Part shown: piece after piece, positions 1-9,978 of the stretch | Layout of the letters: every line of letters begins with the position of its first letter | Numbering within the stretch: position 1 is the first letter of the stretch | Assembly: GCA_029202845.1 (NCBI GenBank) | Contig: CP119315.1 | Coordinates: 3,007,001 to 3,071,000 of the forward strand | DNA length: 64,000 bases | Direction: 5' to 3' | Origin: Candidatus Sphingomonas colombiensis | GTDB taxonomy: Bacteria > Pseudomonadota > Alphaproteobacteria > Sphingomonadales > Sphingomonadaceae | Made by a program: the position numbers and the translations under genes | Notes under the pieces: generated by a model | The model's input: only the letters and a program-made list of their open reading frames with translations | Database searches by the model: none | What the model was told of the DNA's origin: nothing

Positions 1-52
1 GTGCGCCCGCCCGGGATCCCGGATCGTCAAAGCACTTTTCGGAATTTCCGAC

Positions 53-127
53 TGGCTGGGGCGGCAGGATTCGAACCTGCGAATGGCGGCATCAAAAGCC
101 GCTGCCTTACCACTTGGCGACGCCCCA
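53..127 (-). tRNA. tRNA-Gln (anticodon TTG)
   Basis: Read on the minus strand this folds as a full cloverleaf. The acceptor stem pairs TGGGGCG with CGCCCCA, the T-arm carries GGTTCGAATCC, and the anticodon loop TTTTGAT gives TTG (Gln). A discriminator G and an encoded CCA end the gene (53-55). It lies downstream of the S9 peptidase gene on the same strand. A weak promoter-like pair (TTGCGG, 17 nt, TAAGGG) lies just upstream. Confidence 0.95.
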
Positions 128-207
128 GCATCGGTTGCGGAGGGGCCCCTTAGCGTGCGTTCGCGGGAACCGCAATTGCCGCTGGAGGGATCATTGCTCA
201 CGCCAGT

Positions 208-247
208 CGCCGCGCACCGACATTAGCGTCGATGCGCGGCGCTTTTT
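208..247 (+). terminator. Hairpin followed by T5, terminator-like
   Basis: A 9-bp perfect stem (CGCCGCGCA / TGCGCGGCG) with further inner pairing is followed on the plus strand by CTTTTT. It sits just past the stop of the minus-strand S9 peptidase gene, so it may end that transcript through the stem alone. The T-run would serve a plus-strand transcript, and no plus-strand gene is visible upstream. Confidence 0.4.
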
Positions 248-251
248 CGTT

Positions 252-2316
252 TCACTCGGCGTTAGGCTTCGCTCGATTCGCGCGATAGCGATCGAACCAC
301 GCGATTATCGCCGAAGCCTTGGCGGCGCTCTGGGACGGGCGGGCGGCGAGGCCGCCGTGGCTGGCGCCGGGCACCTTTACCAGCGCGGTAGGGACGCCCT
401 GGATCTGGAGCGCGGCATAATATTGCTCGCTCTCACTTACCGGCGTGCGATAATCCTCGCCGCCGACCACCACCAGCGTTGGCGTTTTGACGTTGCCGAC
501 GAGGCTGAGCGGCGAACGCTTCCAATAGCTCATTGGATCTTCCCACGGCAGTTTGGCGAACCAATAGCGTGAGGTGAACAACGTGTTGTCCATCGTCAGC
601 GCCTCGCTTGCCCAGTTGATCACCGGCTTCTGTGTCGCGGCAGCCTTGAAGCGATCGGTCTTACCGACGATCCAGGCGGTGAGCACCCCGCCGCCCGATC
701 CGCCGGTGACGAACAGATTGTCCGGATCAGCAGTGCCGTCCGCGATCGCGGCGTCAACCGAGGCGATCAGATCGTCATAATCCTGGCTCGGATAATTCTT
801 GTCGATCAGATTGGCGAATTCCGCACCGTAGGAGGTCGAGCCGCGCGGGTTGGTCCACAGCACCGCATAACCGGCGGCGGCATAAAGCTGCACATCGGTG
901 GAGAAGCTGGGGCCGTAGGCGCTGTTGGGGCCGCCGTGGATCTCGAGGATCAACGGCACCTTTTGTCCCGGCTGGCGCCCTGGCGGGGGTGGCGAGCCAC
1001 GCGTCGATGGCCCGGCCGTCCGGCGCGGTGACGGCGATCTTGCGCACCGGCGCCATCGTCTTTGCTTCGAGCAGGTTCGCGTTGAGATCCGTGAGCCGTC
1101 GGGCCTTTCCGCCCGAGGAGACCCACACATCTGCCGGGGCGTTCGCCTCGCCGCCCGTATAGGCGATCACGCCATTACGAGAGACGGAGAAATCGCCCCC
1201 GGTGTAAGGCCGGTCGATCCCGCCGCCAGCGACGTTCTCGACGATGGTCGAGGCGCGGCCATCGAGCGTGATCCGCGCCACCTTGCGCTTCCCGTGATCG
1301 TCATAGCTCGCATAGAGACTGTTGCCGTCCGCCGCCCAGCTAGCATCCTCGATCCCGCGATCCAGCGACGGGGTCAGTGAGCGCGGGTTTTCCGCTGCCC
1401 GGCCGCCGACGTAGAGCTGCGTATTCTCATAGCTGCGACGATGATCGTCGAACCCGAGCCACGCGACTTTCGATCCATCCGGCGAGAAGCGCGGTGCGGC
1501 ATCCGGGCCATCCCGGCTGGTGAGGGTGTGCAAGTCGCCGGTCGCGGTGTCGACCGAGATCACCTCGCTGTTCAACACCTGACGCTCGGCATCGGGGGTG
1601 CGAATCGCTGAGAACAGGATGGCGCGGCCGTCCGGGCTCCATGAAAGCGGACCATTGTCGTCGAACTTGCCGAAGGTGAGCTGGCGCGCGCCACCGCCGT
1701 CCGCCGAGACGACGAAGAGGTGATCGTTGCCCGGCTTGATATAGCCGCCGCCATCGGCGCGGTAGGTGATGCGGTCGATCACCTCCAGCGGCTCGGCCCA
1801 TTTTGCGCCTTCGGGTTTGGCGGGCGCCTTGCCCAGCGTCATGGCGTCGCCCGCGACCGTAGCGATATAGGCGAGGCGGCGCCCATCCGGCGACCAGGCG
1901 AGCGAGTTGGGATCGTTCGGAAGCGCGGTTACGCGCGTCACCGCGTCATTGCCCAACCAGCGGACGAACAATTGCGGGTTGGCACCGTCTGACGCGACAT
2001 AGGCGATTCGGGTGCCGTCCGGTGACCAGCGCGGGCTTGAGCCGCTCGCGGCGAACGGTTTCTGCCGCCCGGTCGCGACGTCGATCAGCCATAAGGAGGA
2101 TTGCATACGATCCGACATTACGTCGCCGGACCGGCGGACATAGACGATGCTGCGCCCGTCAGGGCTGATTTGCGGATCGGCGGCGATCGATAGCTGGAAC
2201 AGATCGTTGCCGGTGAAGGCGCGGGTCGGCGCCTCGGCTGGTTTCGCGCTCGGCTGTGCCTGCGCCATTGCGGGCACGGCGACCGTCGCGAGAAGAAGTG
2301 CTGCGAGAAGGCGCAT
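252..2316 (-). CDS. S9 family peptidase (acylaminoacyl/dipeptidyl peptidase type), frameshifted
   Basis: Exported serine peptidase of the prolyl oligopeptidase clan, expected to cleave short peptides in the periplasm. It starts with a Sec signal peptide (MRLLAALLLATVAVPAMAQA). WD40/TolB-like propeller repeats (SPDG motifs) fill roughly residues 40-400 and an alpha/beta hydrolase domain follows. The catalytic triad is visible: Ser in GGSGGG (about 540), Asp in GGEDYRTP (about 621) and His in GASHGG (about 653). The reading frame changes at about 985-989, in a run of five G on the plus strand. Removing one base there joins both halves into a protein of about 687 residues with a continuous family-like junction (WLATPPGRQPGQKVPLILEI). 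Either the sequence has a one-base insertion error or the gene is a recent pseudogene. Confidence 0.85.
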
Positions 2317-2464
2317 CGATGATTCCCCCGTTTATAATGGCGGAAGGGATGCGTCGCGGCGCTGGCGGTGGCAAGTATGATGTGATCGCGGGCTTGGCGC
2401 CCGTTCTCGGGCACGGCGGTCGCCGTGCGGCTGTCATATCAGCAAGGCGATGAAGTCCGCACGG

Positions 2465-2539
2465 TGGCTCCCTGAGTAGGATTCGAACCTACGGCCGCTC
2501 GATTAACAGTCGAGAGCTCTACCGCTGAGCTATCAGGGA
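2465..2539 (-). tRNA. tRNA-Asn (anticodon GTT)
   Basis: The minus strand folds as a cloverleaf: acceptor TCCCTGA pairs with TCAGGGA, the T-arm is GGTTCGAATCC and the anticodon loop CTGTTAA gives GTT. A discriminator G and encoded CCA (2465-2467) complete it. It lies between nadK and the S9 peptidase, all on the minus strand. Confidence 0.95.
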
Positions 2540-2558
2540 ATGCCGTGCGGGAGGCGCG

Positions 2559-2586
2559 TCTATACCCGTCAAAATTTTAGATGCAA
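2559..2586 (-). promoter_or_regulatory. Candidate sigma-70 promoter of tRNA-Asn
   Basis: On the minus strand TTGCAT (2581-2586) and TATAGA (2559-2564) are separated by 16 bp. The -10 box ends about 20 bp before the tRNA 5' end. The site sits just after the nadK stop codon, so the tRNA could be transcribed on its own. Confidence 0.5.
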
Positions 2587-2606
2587 CCCCAGTTTCATCA
2601 GGATTT

Positions 2607-3386
2607 TCACGCGATGAACTGTTCCATCGTAATCCGGTCGTCGAGCGCGTGTTCGGGATCGAACAGCAGGGTGAGTTCGCGCGCGCGATCCATCGCGATA
2701 TCCACCTGTGAGACATCGCGGATTTCGCGCTGATCGGCCACGGCAGAGACGGGGCGCTTATCGGGATCGAGGATGCGCAGCGAGATTCGGGCCCGCTCCG
2801 GCAGGATCGCACCGCGCCAGCGCCGAGGACGAAACGCGCTGATCGGGGTGAGCGCCAGCAGCGCCGAGCCGAGCGGCAGAATCGGCCCATGCGCCGAGAG
2901 ATTATAGGCGGTCGATCCGGCTGGGGTGGCGACGAGGATGCCGTCGCAGGCCAGTTCCTCCAGCACGATGCGGTCGTTGACCGTCACCTCGATCTTTGCG
3001 GTCTGCCGTGTTTCGCGGAGCAGCGATACTTCATTGATCGCGGGCAGCGTGTGGATGCGGCCATCGATGCCGGTGGCAGTCATCAACAGCGGCGTGACCT
3101 TGAAGGCGCGCGCGCGATCGAGCCGGTCATCCAGGCCATGCTGCCGCCACTCGTTCATCAGGAAGCCGACCGTGCCCAGATTCATGCCGAATACCGGGGG
3201 CGGGGGGCGGCGTGCCTCCAGCATGGAATGCAGCGTCTGGAGCATGAAGCCGTCGCCACCCAGTGCGATGACCAGATCGGCCTCTTCGATCGAGCACCAA
3301 TCCCATGCGTCGAACAATTCGGCGCGGGCAGCCTGCGCTGTGGCGGTGGGCGAGGCGACCAGCGCCCGCCGGGGATAGCTCGTCAT
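2607..3386 (-). CDS. nadK: NAD kinase
   Basis: Cytosolic ATP-dependent phosphorylation of NAD to NADP. The 259-residue length is normal for the short alphaproteobacterial form. The family motifs are present: GGDG (residues about 44-47), the FGMNLGTVGFL stretch, the NE of AINEVSLL, and GSTAYNLSAHGP, which shapes the NAD site. The ATG overlaps the stop of moaA by 4 bp, so nadK is probably translated by coupling to moaA. No break or missing motif is seen. Confidence 0.95.
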   Translation of the reverse strand: MTSYPRRALVASPTATAQAARAELFDAWDWCSIEEADLVIALGGDGFMLQTLHSMLEARRPPPPVFGMNLGTVGFLMNEWRQHGLDDRLDRARAFKVTPLLMTATGIDGRIHTLPAINEVSLLRETRQTAKIEVTVNDRIVLEELACDGILVATPAGSTAYNLSAHGPILPLGSALLALTPISAFRPRRWRGAILPERARISLRILDPDKRPVSAVADQREIRDVSQVDIAMDRARELTLLFDPEHALDDRITMEQFIA

Positions 3387-4396
3387 CCGCCTGTCACGCT
3401 CATGTGGCGCGAAACCGCGGGGGCAGCACCGGGCGTCATGTTGAAATCGTGGCGCCGCGGCTTGGCGGCGACGGCTTCGTCGATCGCGGAGTCGAGTGCA
3501 GCGACTCCCCCCGAGCGCAATGCGTCCTTCAGGTCCATCTGATCGTCATGGCCAAGACAGGAATATAGCCGCCCCTCGGTCGTCAGTCGCACGCGGTTGC
3601 ATCCGTCGCAGAAATTGGCCGTGAGCGGAGAGATCAGCCCGAGCCGTGTATCGCTGCCCGCCACGCGCCAGTAACGCGCGGGGCCGCCGGTGCCCTGCAT
3701 CTCGCGAACGAACGAATGACTCGCCGAAAGCTGTTGGAACACGTTGGTGAGAGGAAGGAAGCGGTCGATGCGATCTTCGTCGATCGCGCCGAGCGGCATG
3801 GTTTCGATCAACGTCAGATCCAACCCTTCGGTCACGCACCAATTGAGCATGGCCGGAATTTCTTCATCGTTCAGGCCCTTTAGCGCGACCATGTTGATTT
3901 TCACCCGCAGACCAACAGCCCGCGCCGCCGCTATTCCGTCGAGCACCTGCGCCACATCACCGTGCCGGGTGATGAAGCGAAAACGATCCGGGTCACGGCT
4001 GTCGAGGCTGACGTTGATGCGGCGGATGCCGGCGTCGAACAGCGCCTGGGCGTGATCCGCGAGCCGCGTGCCGTTGGTGGTCATCGTGAGTTCGTCGAGC
4101 CCATGCCCGACATGCGTGCCGAGCCGACGAACCAGATCGATAACGTCGCGTCTTACGAGTGGCTCGCCGCCGGAGAGGCGAATTTTGCGAACCCCGCGCG
4201 CGATGAAGCGTTCGGCGATGATCGCGATCTCCTCCAGCGCGAGCAATTTGCTACGCGGCAGAAATGTCATGCGTTCGGCCATGCAATAGCGACAGCGCAG
4301 GTCGCAACGATCGGTAACGGAGACGCGCAGATAGCTAATCCCACGTCCGAAGCCGTCGACGAGCGCGCCGGGCGCATGAAGATCGGTGGCCGCCAT
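3383..4396 (-). CDS. moaA: GTP 3',8-cyclase MoaA (molybdenum cofactor biosynthesis)
   Basis: Radical SAM enzyme for the first step of molybdopterin synthesis, converting GTP to 3',8-cyclo-7,8-dihydro-GTP. The N-terminal cluster motif CDLRCRYC (residues about 31-38) binds the SAM [4Fe-4S] cluster. A second cluster motif, NFCDGCNRVRLTTEG followed by YSCLG, is in the C-terminal half. The protein ends in Gly-Gly, the conserved C-terminal tail needed for activity in this family. At 337 residues it is full length. It is the first gene of a two-gene unit with nadK. No other molybdopterin gene is in the window. Confidence 0.95.
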   Translation of the reverse strand: MAATDLHAPGALVDGFGRGISYLRVSVTDRCDLRCRYCMAERMTFLPRSKLLALEEIAIIAERFIARGVRKIRLSGGEPLVRRDVIDLVRRLGTHVGHGLDELTMTTNGTRLADHAQALFDAGIRRINVSLDSRDPDRFRFITRHGDVAQVLDGIAAARAVGLRVKINMVALKGLNDEEIPAMLNWCVTEGLDLTLIETMPLGAIDEDRIDRFLPLTNVFQQLSASHSFVREMQGTGGPARYWRVAGSDTRLGLISPLTANFCDGCNRVRLTTEGRLYSCLGHDDQMDLKDALRSGGVAALDSAIDEAVAAKPRRHDFNMTPGAAPAVSRHMSVTGG

Positions 4397-4509
4397 CGCC
4401 CTGGAGAGCTAGGCGCTCCGGCCCGGTGCGGCAAGTCTGCGGTAAATATCGGCCCGGATCGGTCATGAAATGATTGGCGAGCGGGCCTTGGGGCGCTAAC
4501 AAATCCTTA

Positions 4510-6156
4510 ATGAAGGGTCAGCCGCGCTTTCCGAAGCCCACCACCACGATCGCGATCGCCCCCGATGCGGCGCGCGGCGACCTGGAGCCGCTGCTTGCAG
4601 CGGCCGGTTGGCTGAGCAGCGATGCCGCGCCGCTCGTCCGGCTAGTGGATGCGCGCGCCGGGCTGGCGACACTCGCCGCACTGGCGCCGGTCGCGTTCGA
4701 AGAACAGGCGGCACTGGTCGCGATCCTCGACTCGGATAGCATGTCGGCCGCCGCTTATGATGCTGGTGCGACACATATCGTGATTGGTGAGGAGCCGGCC
4801 GCCTTGCTGCTTATGCTGCGCTTTGCTGCGCGGCATGCCCGGCGCGTGCGACGACAGGCCTTCGCGCGGCGCGGCGAGGAAGCGGCCCCCGGCGAGGTCG
4901 CGCGTTTCCTTGCGACCCGGGACGCTGAAGGAGGCTCGCCGGCGATGCTGGCGATCAGCCTGACCCGCTTCGATATCGTCAATGCGGCGTTTGGGCGCTC
5001 GATCGGCGACGCGTTGCTGGCTGCGGCTTTTGCGCGAATCGTCGATGCGTTGGGCGGTATCGCTCCCGATGATCGTCAGATAGCGCGTGGCGATGGCGCA
5101 GCATTCGAGATTGCGCTCGCCACCGACGAAGCCGCCATCGTTCAGGCGCTGAACGCGATCGAGGCCGCGCTCGCGCGTCCATTCGATACCGGCGATGCGA
5201 TGATCAACCTAGGCGCGCGGATCGGCGTGGCGCGTGGCGGCTCGGTTGCGGAGCTGCCGGCCCGCGCCCGTGATGCGCTGGATGCCGCGCGCGGTAGCGA
5301 CAGCGCGGCGGTGCGGCAGGCATCGCGCACCTATGCGGCGCCGCTCGCGCGCCTTGCCGCGGATCTGCACCGCGCGATCGATCGCAACGAGATCGCGATC
5401 CTGTTCCAGCCGCAGGTGGCGCTTGCCTCAGGCGCGATCACCGGCGTGGAAGCGCTGGCGCGATGGGATCACCCGTCACTCGGCACATTGGGAGCGGAAA
5501 CCTTGTTCGCGGCGGCCGATCGAGCCGATCTCGGCGCAGCACTATCGGAGCATATCCTTGTCCGCTCGCTCGCGATCGCCTCGCAATGGCCGGCGATGCT
5601 GCGGAATCTGCGGATCGCCGTGAATGTCACTGCCGCCGATGTGGCGCGCCCCGATTTCGCACAGCGCTTCGTCGATCACGTGACGGCGAGCGGAATCGTA
5701 CGCGGACGGATGACGGCCGAAATCACCGAAACCGGTTTGATCAGCGACCTCGATATCGCCGCAGCCGCGCTCGGCGCGCTGCGGGAGCAGGGAGTGCGGG
5801 TTGCGATCGACGATTTCGGCACCGGCTATTCCAGCCTCGCCTATCTGAAGGCGTTGCCGCTCGATTATCTCAAGATCGACCGCAGCCTGACGCGCGACAT
5901 CGCCGGTTCCGCGCGTGACCGGGTGATCGTGCGCGGCGTGATCGCGATGGCGCATGCGCTAGGCCTCGCAACGATCGCGGAAGGCGTGGAGACGGCGATC
6001 GAGCGCGATATGCTCGCGGGTGAGGGCGGCGATCTCTATCAGGGCTATCTCTGCGCGGGGCCGCTCGACAGCGACGCGCTGGCCACGCTCTTTGCCGCCT
6101 GGACGCTCAACCCGCGGCCTTCGCCAGCCCCTTCGACAATTGCAGCGCACCGTTGA
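4510..6156 (+). CDS. Degenerate GGDEF / EAL domain protein, probable c-di-GMP phosphodiesterase
   Basis: The protein has about 548 residues if it starts at the ATG at 4510; a TTG at 4474 in the same frame is possible. The first 120 residues resemble a receiver-like fold without a clear phospho-acceptor motif. Next comes a GGDEF-type domain whose active-site loop reads RGDGAAF, so cyclase activity is unlikely. The EAL domain (about residues 290-535) keeps EALARW, the metal-binding Glu of EITETG, DDFGTGYSSLAYLK and AEGVE, so it is probably an active phosphodiesterase. No membrane segment is seen. Its last 50 bp overlap the end of mfd tail to tail. Confidence 0.88.
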   Translation: MKGQPRFPKPTTTIAIAPDAARGDLEPLLAAAGWLSSDAAPLVRLVDARAGLATLAALAPVAFEEQAALVAILDSDSMSAAAYDAGATHIVIGEEPAALLLMLRFAARHARRVRRQAFARRGEEAAPGEVARFLATRDAEGGSPAMLAISLTRFDIVNAAFGRSIGDALLAAAFARIVDALGGIAPDDRQIARGDGAAFEIALATDEAAIVQALNAIEAALARPFDTGDAMINLGARIGVARGGSVAELPARARDALDAARGSDSAAVRQASRTYAAPLARLAADLHRAIDRNEIAILFQPQVALASGAITGVEALARWDHPSLGTLGAETLFAAADRADLGAALSEHILVRSLAIASQWPAMLRNLRIAVNVTAADVARPDFAQRFVDHVTASGIVRGRMTAEITETGLISDLDIAAAALGALREQGVRVAIDDFGTGYSSLAYLKALPLDYLKIDRSLTRDIAGSARDRVIVRGVIAMAHALGLATIAEGVETAIERDMLAGEGGDLYQGYLCAGPLDSDALATLFAAWTLNPRPSPAPSTIAAHR

Positions 6157-9100
6157 GCCGGGCATCCGGGTCCGGCCAGGCGCGGGTCAGCGCGAATTTC
6201 GAATCCGGGCGCAGCTTGGCGATCGCGCCGAGCCGCTGGACATAAGCGAGCAGCCCGTCGACGTTCGGGGGCCGATCATCGTGGAAGGTGACGAGCGCGC
6301 CCTTCGGTCCGATATCCATCTTCGCGACGCACGCCTTTTTGGCGTTCATCTTGATTTCGATCACCCGGATCAGATTTTCGGTCGGCTCGGGCAGCTTGCC
6401 GAAGCGGTCGATCATCTCGGCGGCGAATGACTCGAGCGCCCGCTTGTCGTCCAGCTCGTTCAGACGGCGATAAAGGCCCATGCGCAGATCGAGATCCGGC
6501 ACGTAATCTTCCGGGATCAGGATCGGTGCGTCGACGGTGATCTGCGGCGAGAAATCGCGCGGACGCTGGGCGAGGCCGCCGGCCTTGGCGTCCATGATCG
6601 CCTCTTCCAGCATCGACTGGTAGAGTTCGTAGCCGACCTCCTTGATATGACCGGATTGTTCGTCGCCGAGCAGATTGCCCGCGCCGCGGATGTCGAGATC
6701 GTGGCTGGCGAGTTGGAATCCTGCCCCCAGCGTGTCGAGATCGGAAAGCACCTTCAGCCGCTTTTCCGCCGCATCGGTCATCTGCCGTTCCGGCGGGGTG
6801 ACGAGATATGCGTAAGCACGCGTCTTGGAACGCCCGACGCGTCCGCGTAGCTGATAGAGCTGCGCGAGGCCGAAGCGATCGGCGCGGTTGATGATCATCG
6901 TATTGGCGGAGGGGATGTCGATCCCGCTCTCGATGATCGTGGTGGAGACGAGCACCTCGAACTTCTTGTCGTAGAAGGCGCTCATCCGCTCCTCTACCTC
7001 GCTCGCCGCCATCTGGCCGTGCGCGATGACGTAGCGGATTTCGGGCACCTCGTTGCGCAGATATTCCTCGATATCCGGCAGGTCCGCGATGCGCGGGGTG
7101 ACGAGGAAGCTCTGGCCGCCACGATAATGCTCGCGCAGCAGTGCCTCGCGCAGCACCACCGGATCCCATGGCATCACATAGGTGCGTACCGCGAGGCGAT
7201 CGACGGGCGGCGTCTGGATCACCGATAGCTCGCGCAGGCCGGACATCGCCATCTGCAATGTGCGCGGGATCGGTGTGGCGGTGAGCGTCAGCACATGGAC
7301 GTCGCTTTTCAGCGCCTTCAGCCGTTCTTTGTGGGTGACGCCGAACCGCTGTTCCTCGTCGACGATGACAAGGCCGAGCCGCTTGAATTCAAGGCTTTTG
7401 GCGAGCAGCGCATGGGTGCCGACGACGATATCAATGTCGCCCGATGCGACACGCTCCTTGGTCGCCTTCGTTTCATTGGCACTGACGAGACGCGAGATCC
7501 GGCCGATGTTGAGCGGGAAGCCTTCGAAGCGGGTGACAAAATTCTGGTAGTGTTGGCGCGCGAGCAATGTGGTGGGGCAGACTACGGCCACCTGCATTCC
7601 CGCCATCGCGGCGACGAAGGCGGCACGCAATGCAACCTCCGTCTTGCCGAAGCCGACATCGCCGACGATCAGCCGGTCCATCGGCTTGCCGGCGGAAAGA
7701 TCGCCCAGCACATCCTCGATCGCGCGATCCTGATCGTCGGTTTCCTCATACGGGAAACGATCGACGAACGTCGGATAACCGCTCGAATCCGGCTCCGCGA
7801 CATCGCCCGAGCGCAGCGCGCGTTCGGCTGCGATCGCGATCAACTCACCCGCGATTTCGCGGATGCGCTCCTTCATCCGCGCTTTGCGCCGCTGCCAAGC
7901 CTCGCCGCCGAGCTTGTCGAGCGCGGCGCCTTCCTCGCTCGAGCCGTAGCGTGAGAGGACCTCGAGATTCTCGACCGGCACGTAGAGCTTGTCGCCACCG
8001 GCATAGGTCAGCGCGACGCAATCGTGGGGCGCCTTGCCCACCGGGATCGAGGTCAGCCCCTCATATCGGCCGATTCCGTGATCGACATGGACGACGAGAT
8101 CGCCAGGCGAGAGCGTCGCCAGTTCCGCAAGAAAGGCGTCGGCCGACTTGCGCCGCTTGTGGCGGCGAACAAGCCGGTCGCCGAGCATGTCCTGCTCGGT
8201 CAGCATCCCGACGCGCGGCGCGGTGAAGCCGTGATCGAGCGGCAGGACGACCAGCGCGACCTGCGTCTCGCCGACCCCCAAGTGCCTCCTGCCACGTCTC
8301 GACCGGCTTGGCGCCGTGGAGCCCGTGATCCGTGAGCAGCGTCGCCGAGCCGGTCGCGCGCGCCGATCGAATAGCTCGCCAGCACCGGCGTGCAGCCCGT
8401 CCTTGCGCAGCTTGGCGAGGTGCGCAAAGACCACCGCCTCGTAGACATATGGTCACGCCGGCATGCGCGCTCGGGCGCGAAATCGCGCGCGCCGTCGACC
8501 CCGAAATCGACCACCCTGGCCGATTCGGGTTCATGGAAGGCGGTCGTCACGATGCGCGGTCGCCGCGTCCAGCGCCCGCGCGCCATTCGCCATCGTCGAG
8601 GTAGAGCGTCCTGGCAGGGCAGCGCGCGATAGCTGCCGGGCTGCGCGGCCTCGGCGCGTTTGCGGTTCTCGTAATAGTCGGCGATCGCTTCCAACCGGCC
8701 CTCTGCGGCGGCGGTAACTCCGTTGTCGCGGATCACCAGTGCATCGTGGCCGAGATGATCGAACAATGTGGCGAGCTTTTCCTCAAACAGCGGCAGCCAA
8801 TGCTCCATGCCGGCCAGCCGGCGCCCATCGCTCACCGCCTGATAGAGCGGATCGCCGGTCGCGGTCGCGCCGAAAGTCTCGCGGTAGCGGCTACGGAAGC
8901 GTTTGACGCTGTCCTCGTCCAGCAGCGCCTCGGATGCGGGGAGCAGGGTGAAGCCGTCGATCCGCCCAGTGGTGCGCTGGTCGTCTGGATCGAAGGTGCG
9001 GACGCTCTCGATCTCGTCGCCGAAGAAATCGAGCCGCAGCGCCTGTTCCTCGCCGCTCGGGAACAGATCGACGATCCCGCCGCGAATCGCATATTCGCCA

Positions 9101-9579
9101 GCGTCGTGGACGGTATCGGTGCGGACATAGCCGTTCGCCTGAAGCAGCGCGGCGAGCCGGTCGAGGCTGATCCGCTCACCCGGCTTCAGATTGGCGACGA
9201 GCTGGCGGATGCGGAACGGGGTGAGCGTGCGCTGCGTCGCGGCATTGGCGGTGGTGAGCACCAGTTGCGGCGCGCGCGGCTTGTGCTGCAGGCGATGCAG
9301 CGCGCCGATCCGCTCCGCCATCACGCGTAACGTGGGGGAGGCGCGATCGTAAGGCAGGCAATCCCATGCCGGAAATTCGACGATCTCCAGCTCCGGCGCG
9401 AAGAAGTGCGCAGTCCCCGCAATTGCCCGCATCGCCGCCTCGTCCGGCGCGATGAACACCGCCCGCTTCGTCGGCGCCGCGCGCGCGAGATCCGCCAGCA
9501 GCGACGGCAGGAAGCCCGCGGGCACGCCGGCGAGCGTCAGCGATTGGGTGGCGGAAAGGATCTGTTTCAGGTCGGGCAT
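6107..9579 (-). CDS. mfd: Transcription-repair coupling factor Mfd, with a frameshift-rich patch
   Basis: ATP-dependent translocase that removes stalled RNA polymerase and recruits UvrA. The N-terminal UvrB-like part is readable from 9579 to about 8620. The RNA polymerase interaction domain (LSPGDLVVHVDHGIGRYEGL) and the helicase motor (Walker A GDVGFGKT, DEEQ box, QLRGRVGRS) and TRCF C-terminal domain are intact from about 8278 to 6107. Between about 8620 and 8278 the Mfd-like sequence moves among all three frames: LYLDDGEW, then FHEPESARVVDFGVDGARDF, EAVVFAHLAKLRKDG, VLASYSIGARDRL, LLTDHGLHGAKPVETWQEAL and VGETQVALVVLPLDHG. Net length is two bases over a multiple of three (about 1156 residues if corrected). 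Probably a sequence-quality problem. Downstream of sdhE on the same strand. Confidence 0.9.
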
Positions 9580-9640
9580 GGAAATCTCTCCCCTCCGTGG
9601 AAGGGAGGGCTGAAAGGGATCGGGAGGCGCGGCGTTCCCG

Positions 9641-9907
9641 CTATTCGGGAACCTGCACGTAATTCAGCCCGCGCATCGCCTGCATCATCGGGCCATCCCA
9701 TTGCGGCGGGCAGGGGATGGAGCCGATCGCCCAACCCATGATGTCCACGTCCTGCTCTTCCAGCAAAGTCTCGAACCAGTCCAGTTCAGCGGCGCTCCAG
9801 TCGACGTGGTGAGCATCGAAAAAGCCGCCGATCATCATGTCGGCCTCGCGCGTGCCGCGATGCCACGAACGGAATTTCAGGCGCTTTAGGCGGATTGCGT
9901 GGTCCAT
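9641..9907 (-). CDS. sdhE: FAD assembly factor SdhE (succinate dehydrogenase assembly factor 2 family)
   Basis: Small cytosolic protein (88 residues) that promotes covalent FAD attachment to the flavoprotein subunit of succinate dehydrogenase and related enzymes. The diagnostic RGxxE motif is present in WHRGTREADMMIGGF. The acidic C-terminal helices (LDWFETLLEEQDVDIMGW) also match the family. It lies between recG (divergent) and mfd (downstream, same strand), an order I know from other alphaproteobacteria. Confidence 0.92.
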   Translation of the reverse strand: MDHAIRLKRLKFRSWHRGTREADMMIGGFFDAHHVDWSAAELDWFETLLEEQDVDIMGWAIGSIPCPPQWDGPMMQAMRGLNYVQVPE

Positions 9908-9978
9908 CGGTCCTCAACGTCAATTGCCCGGCGGGCGCTGGCGGCGCGCGTCGGGTGCGGGTAATGCGCCATGTAGGC

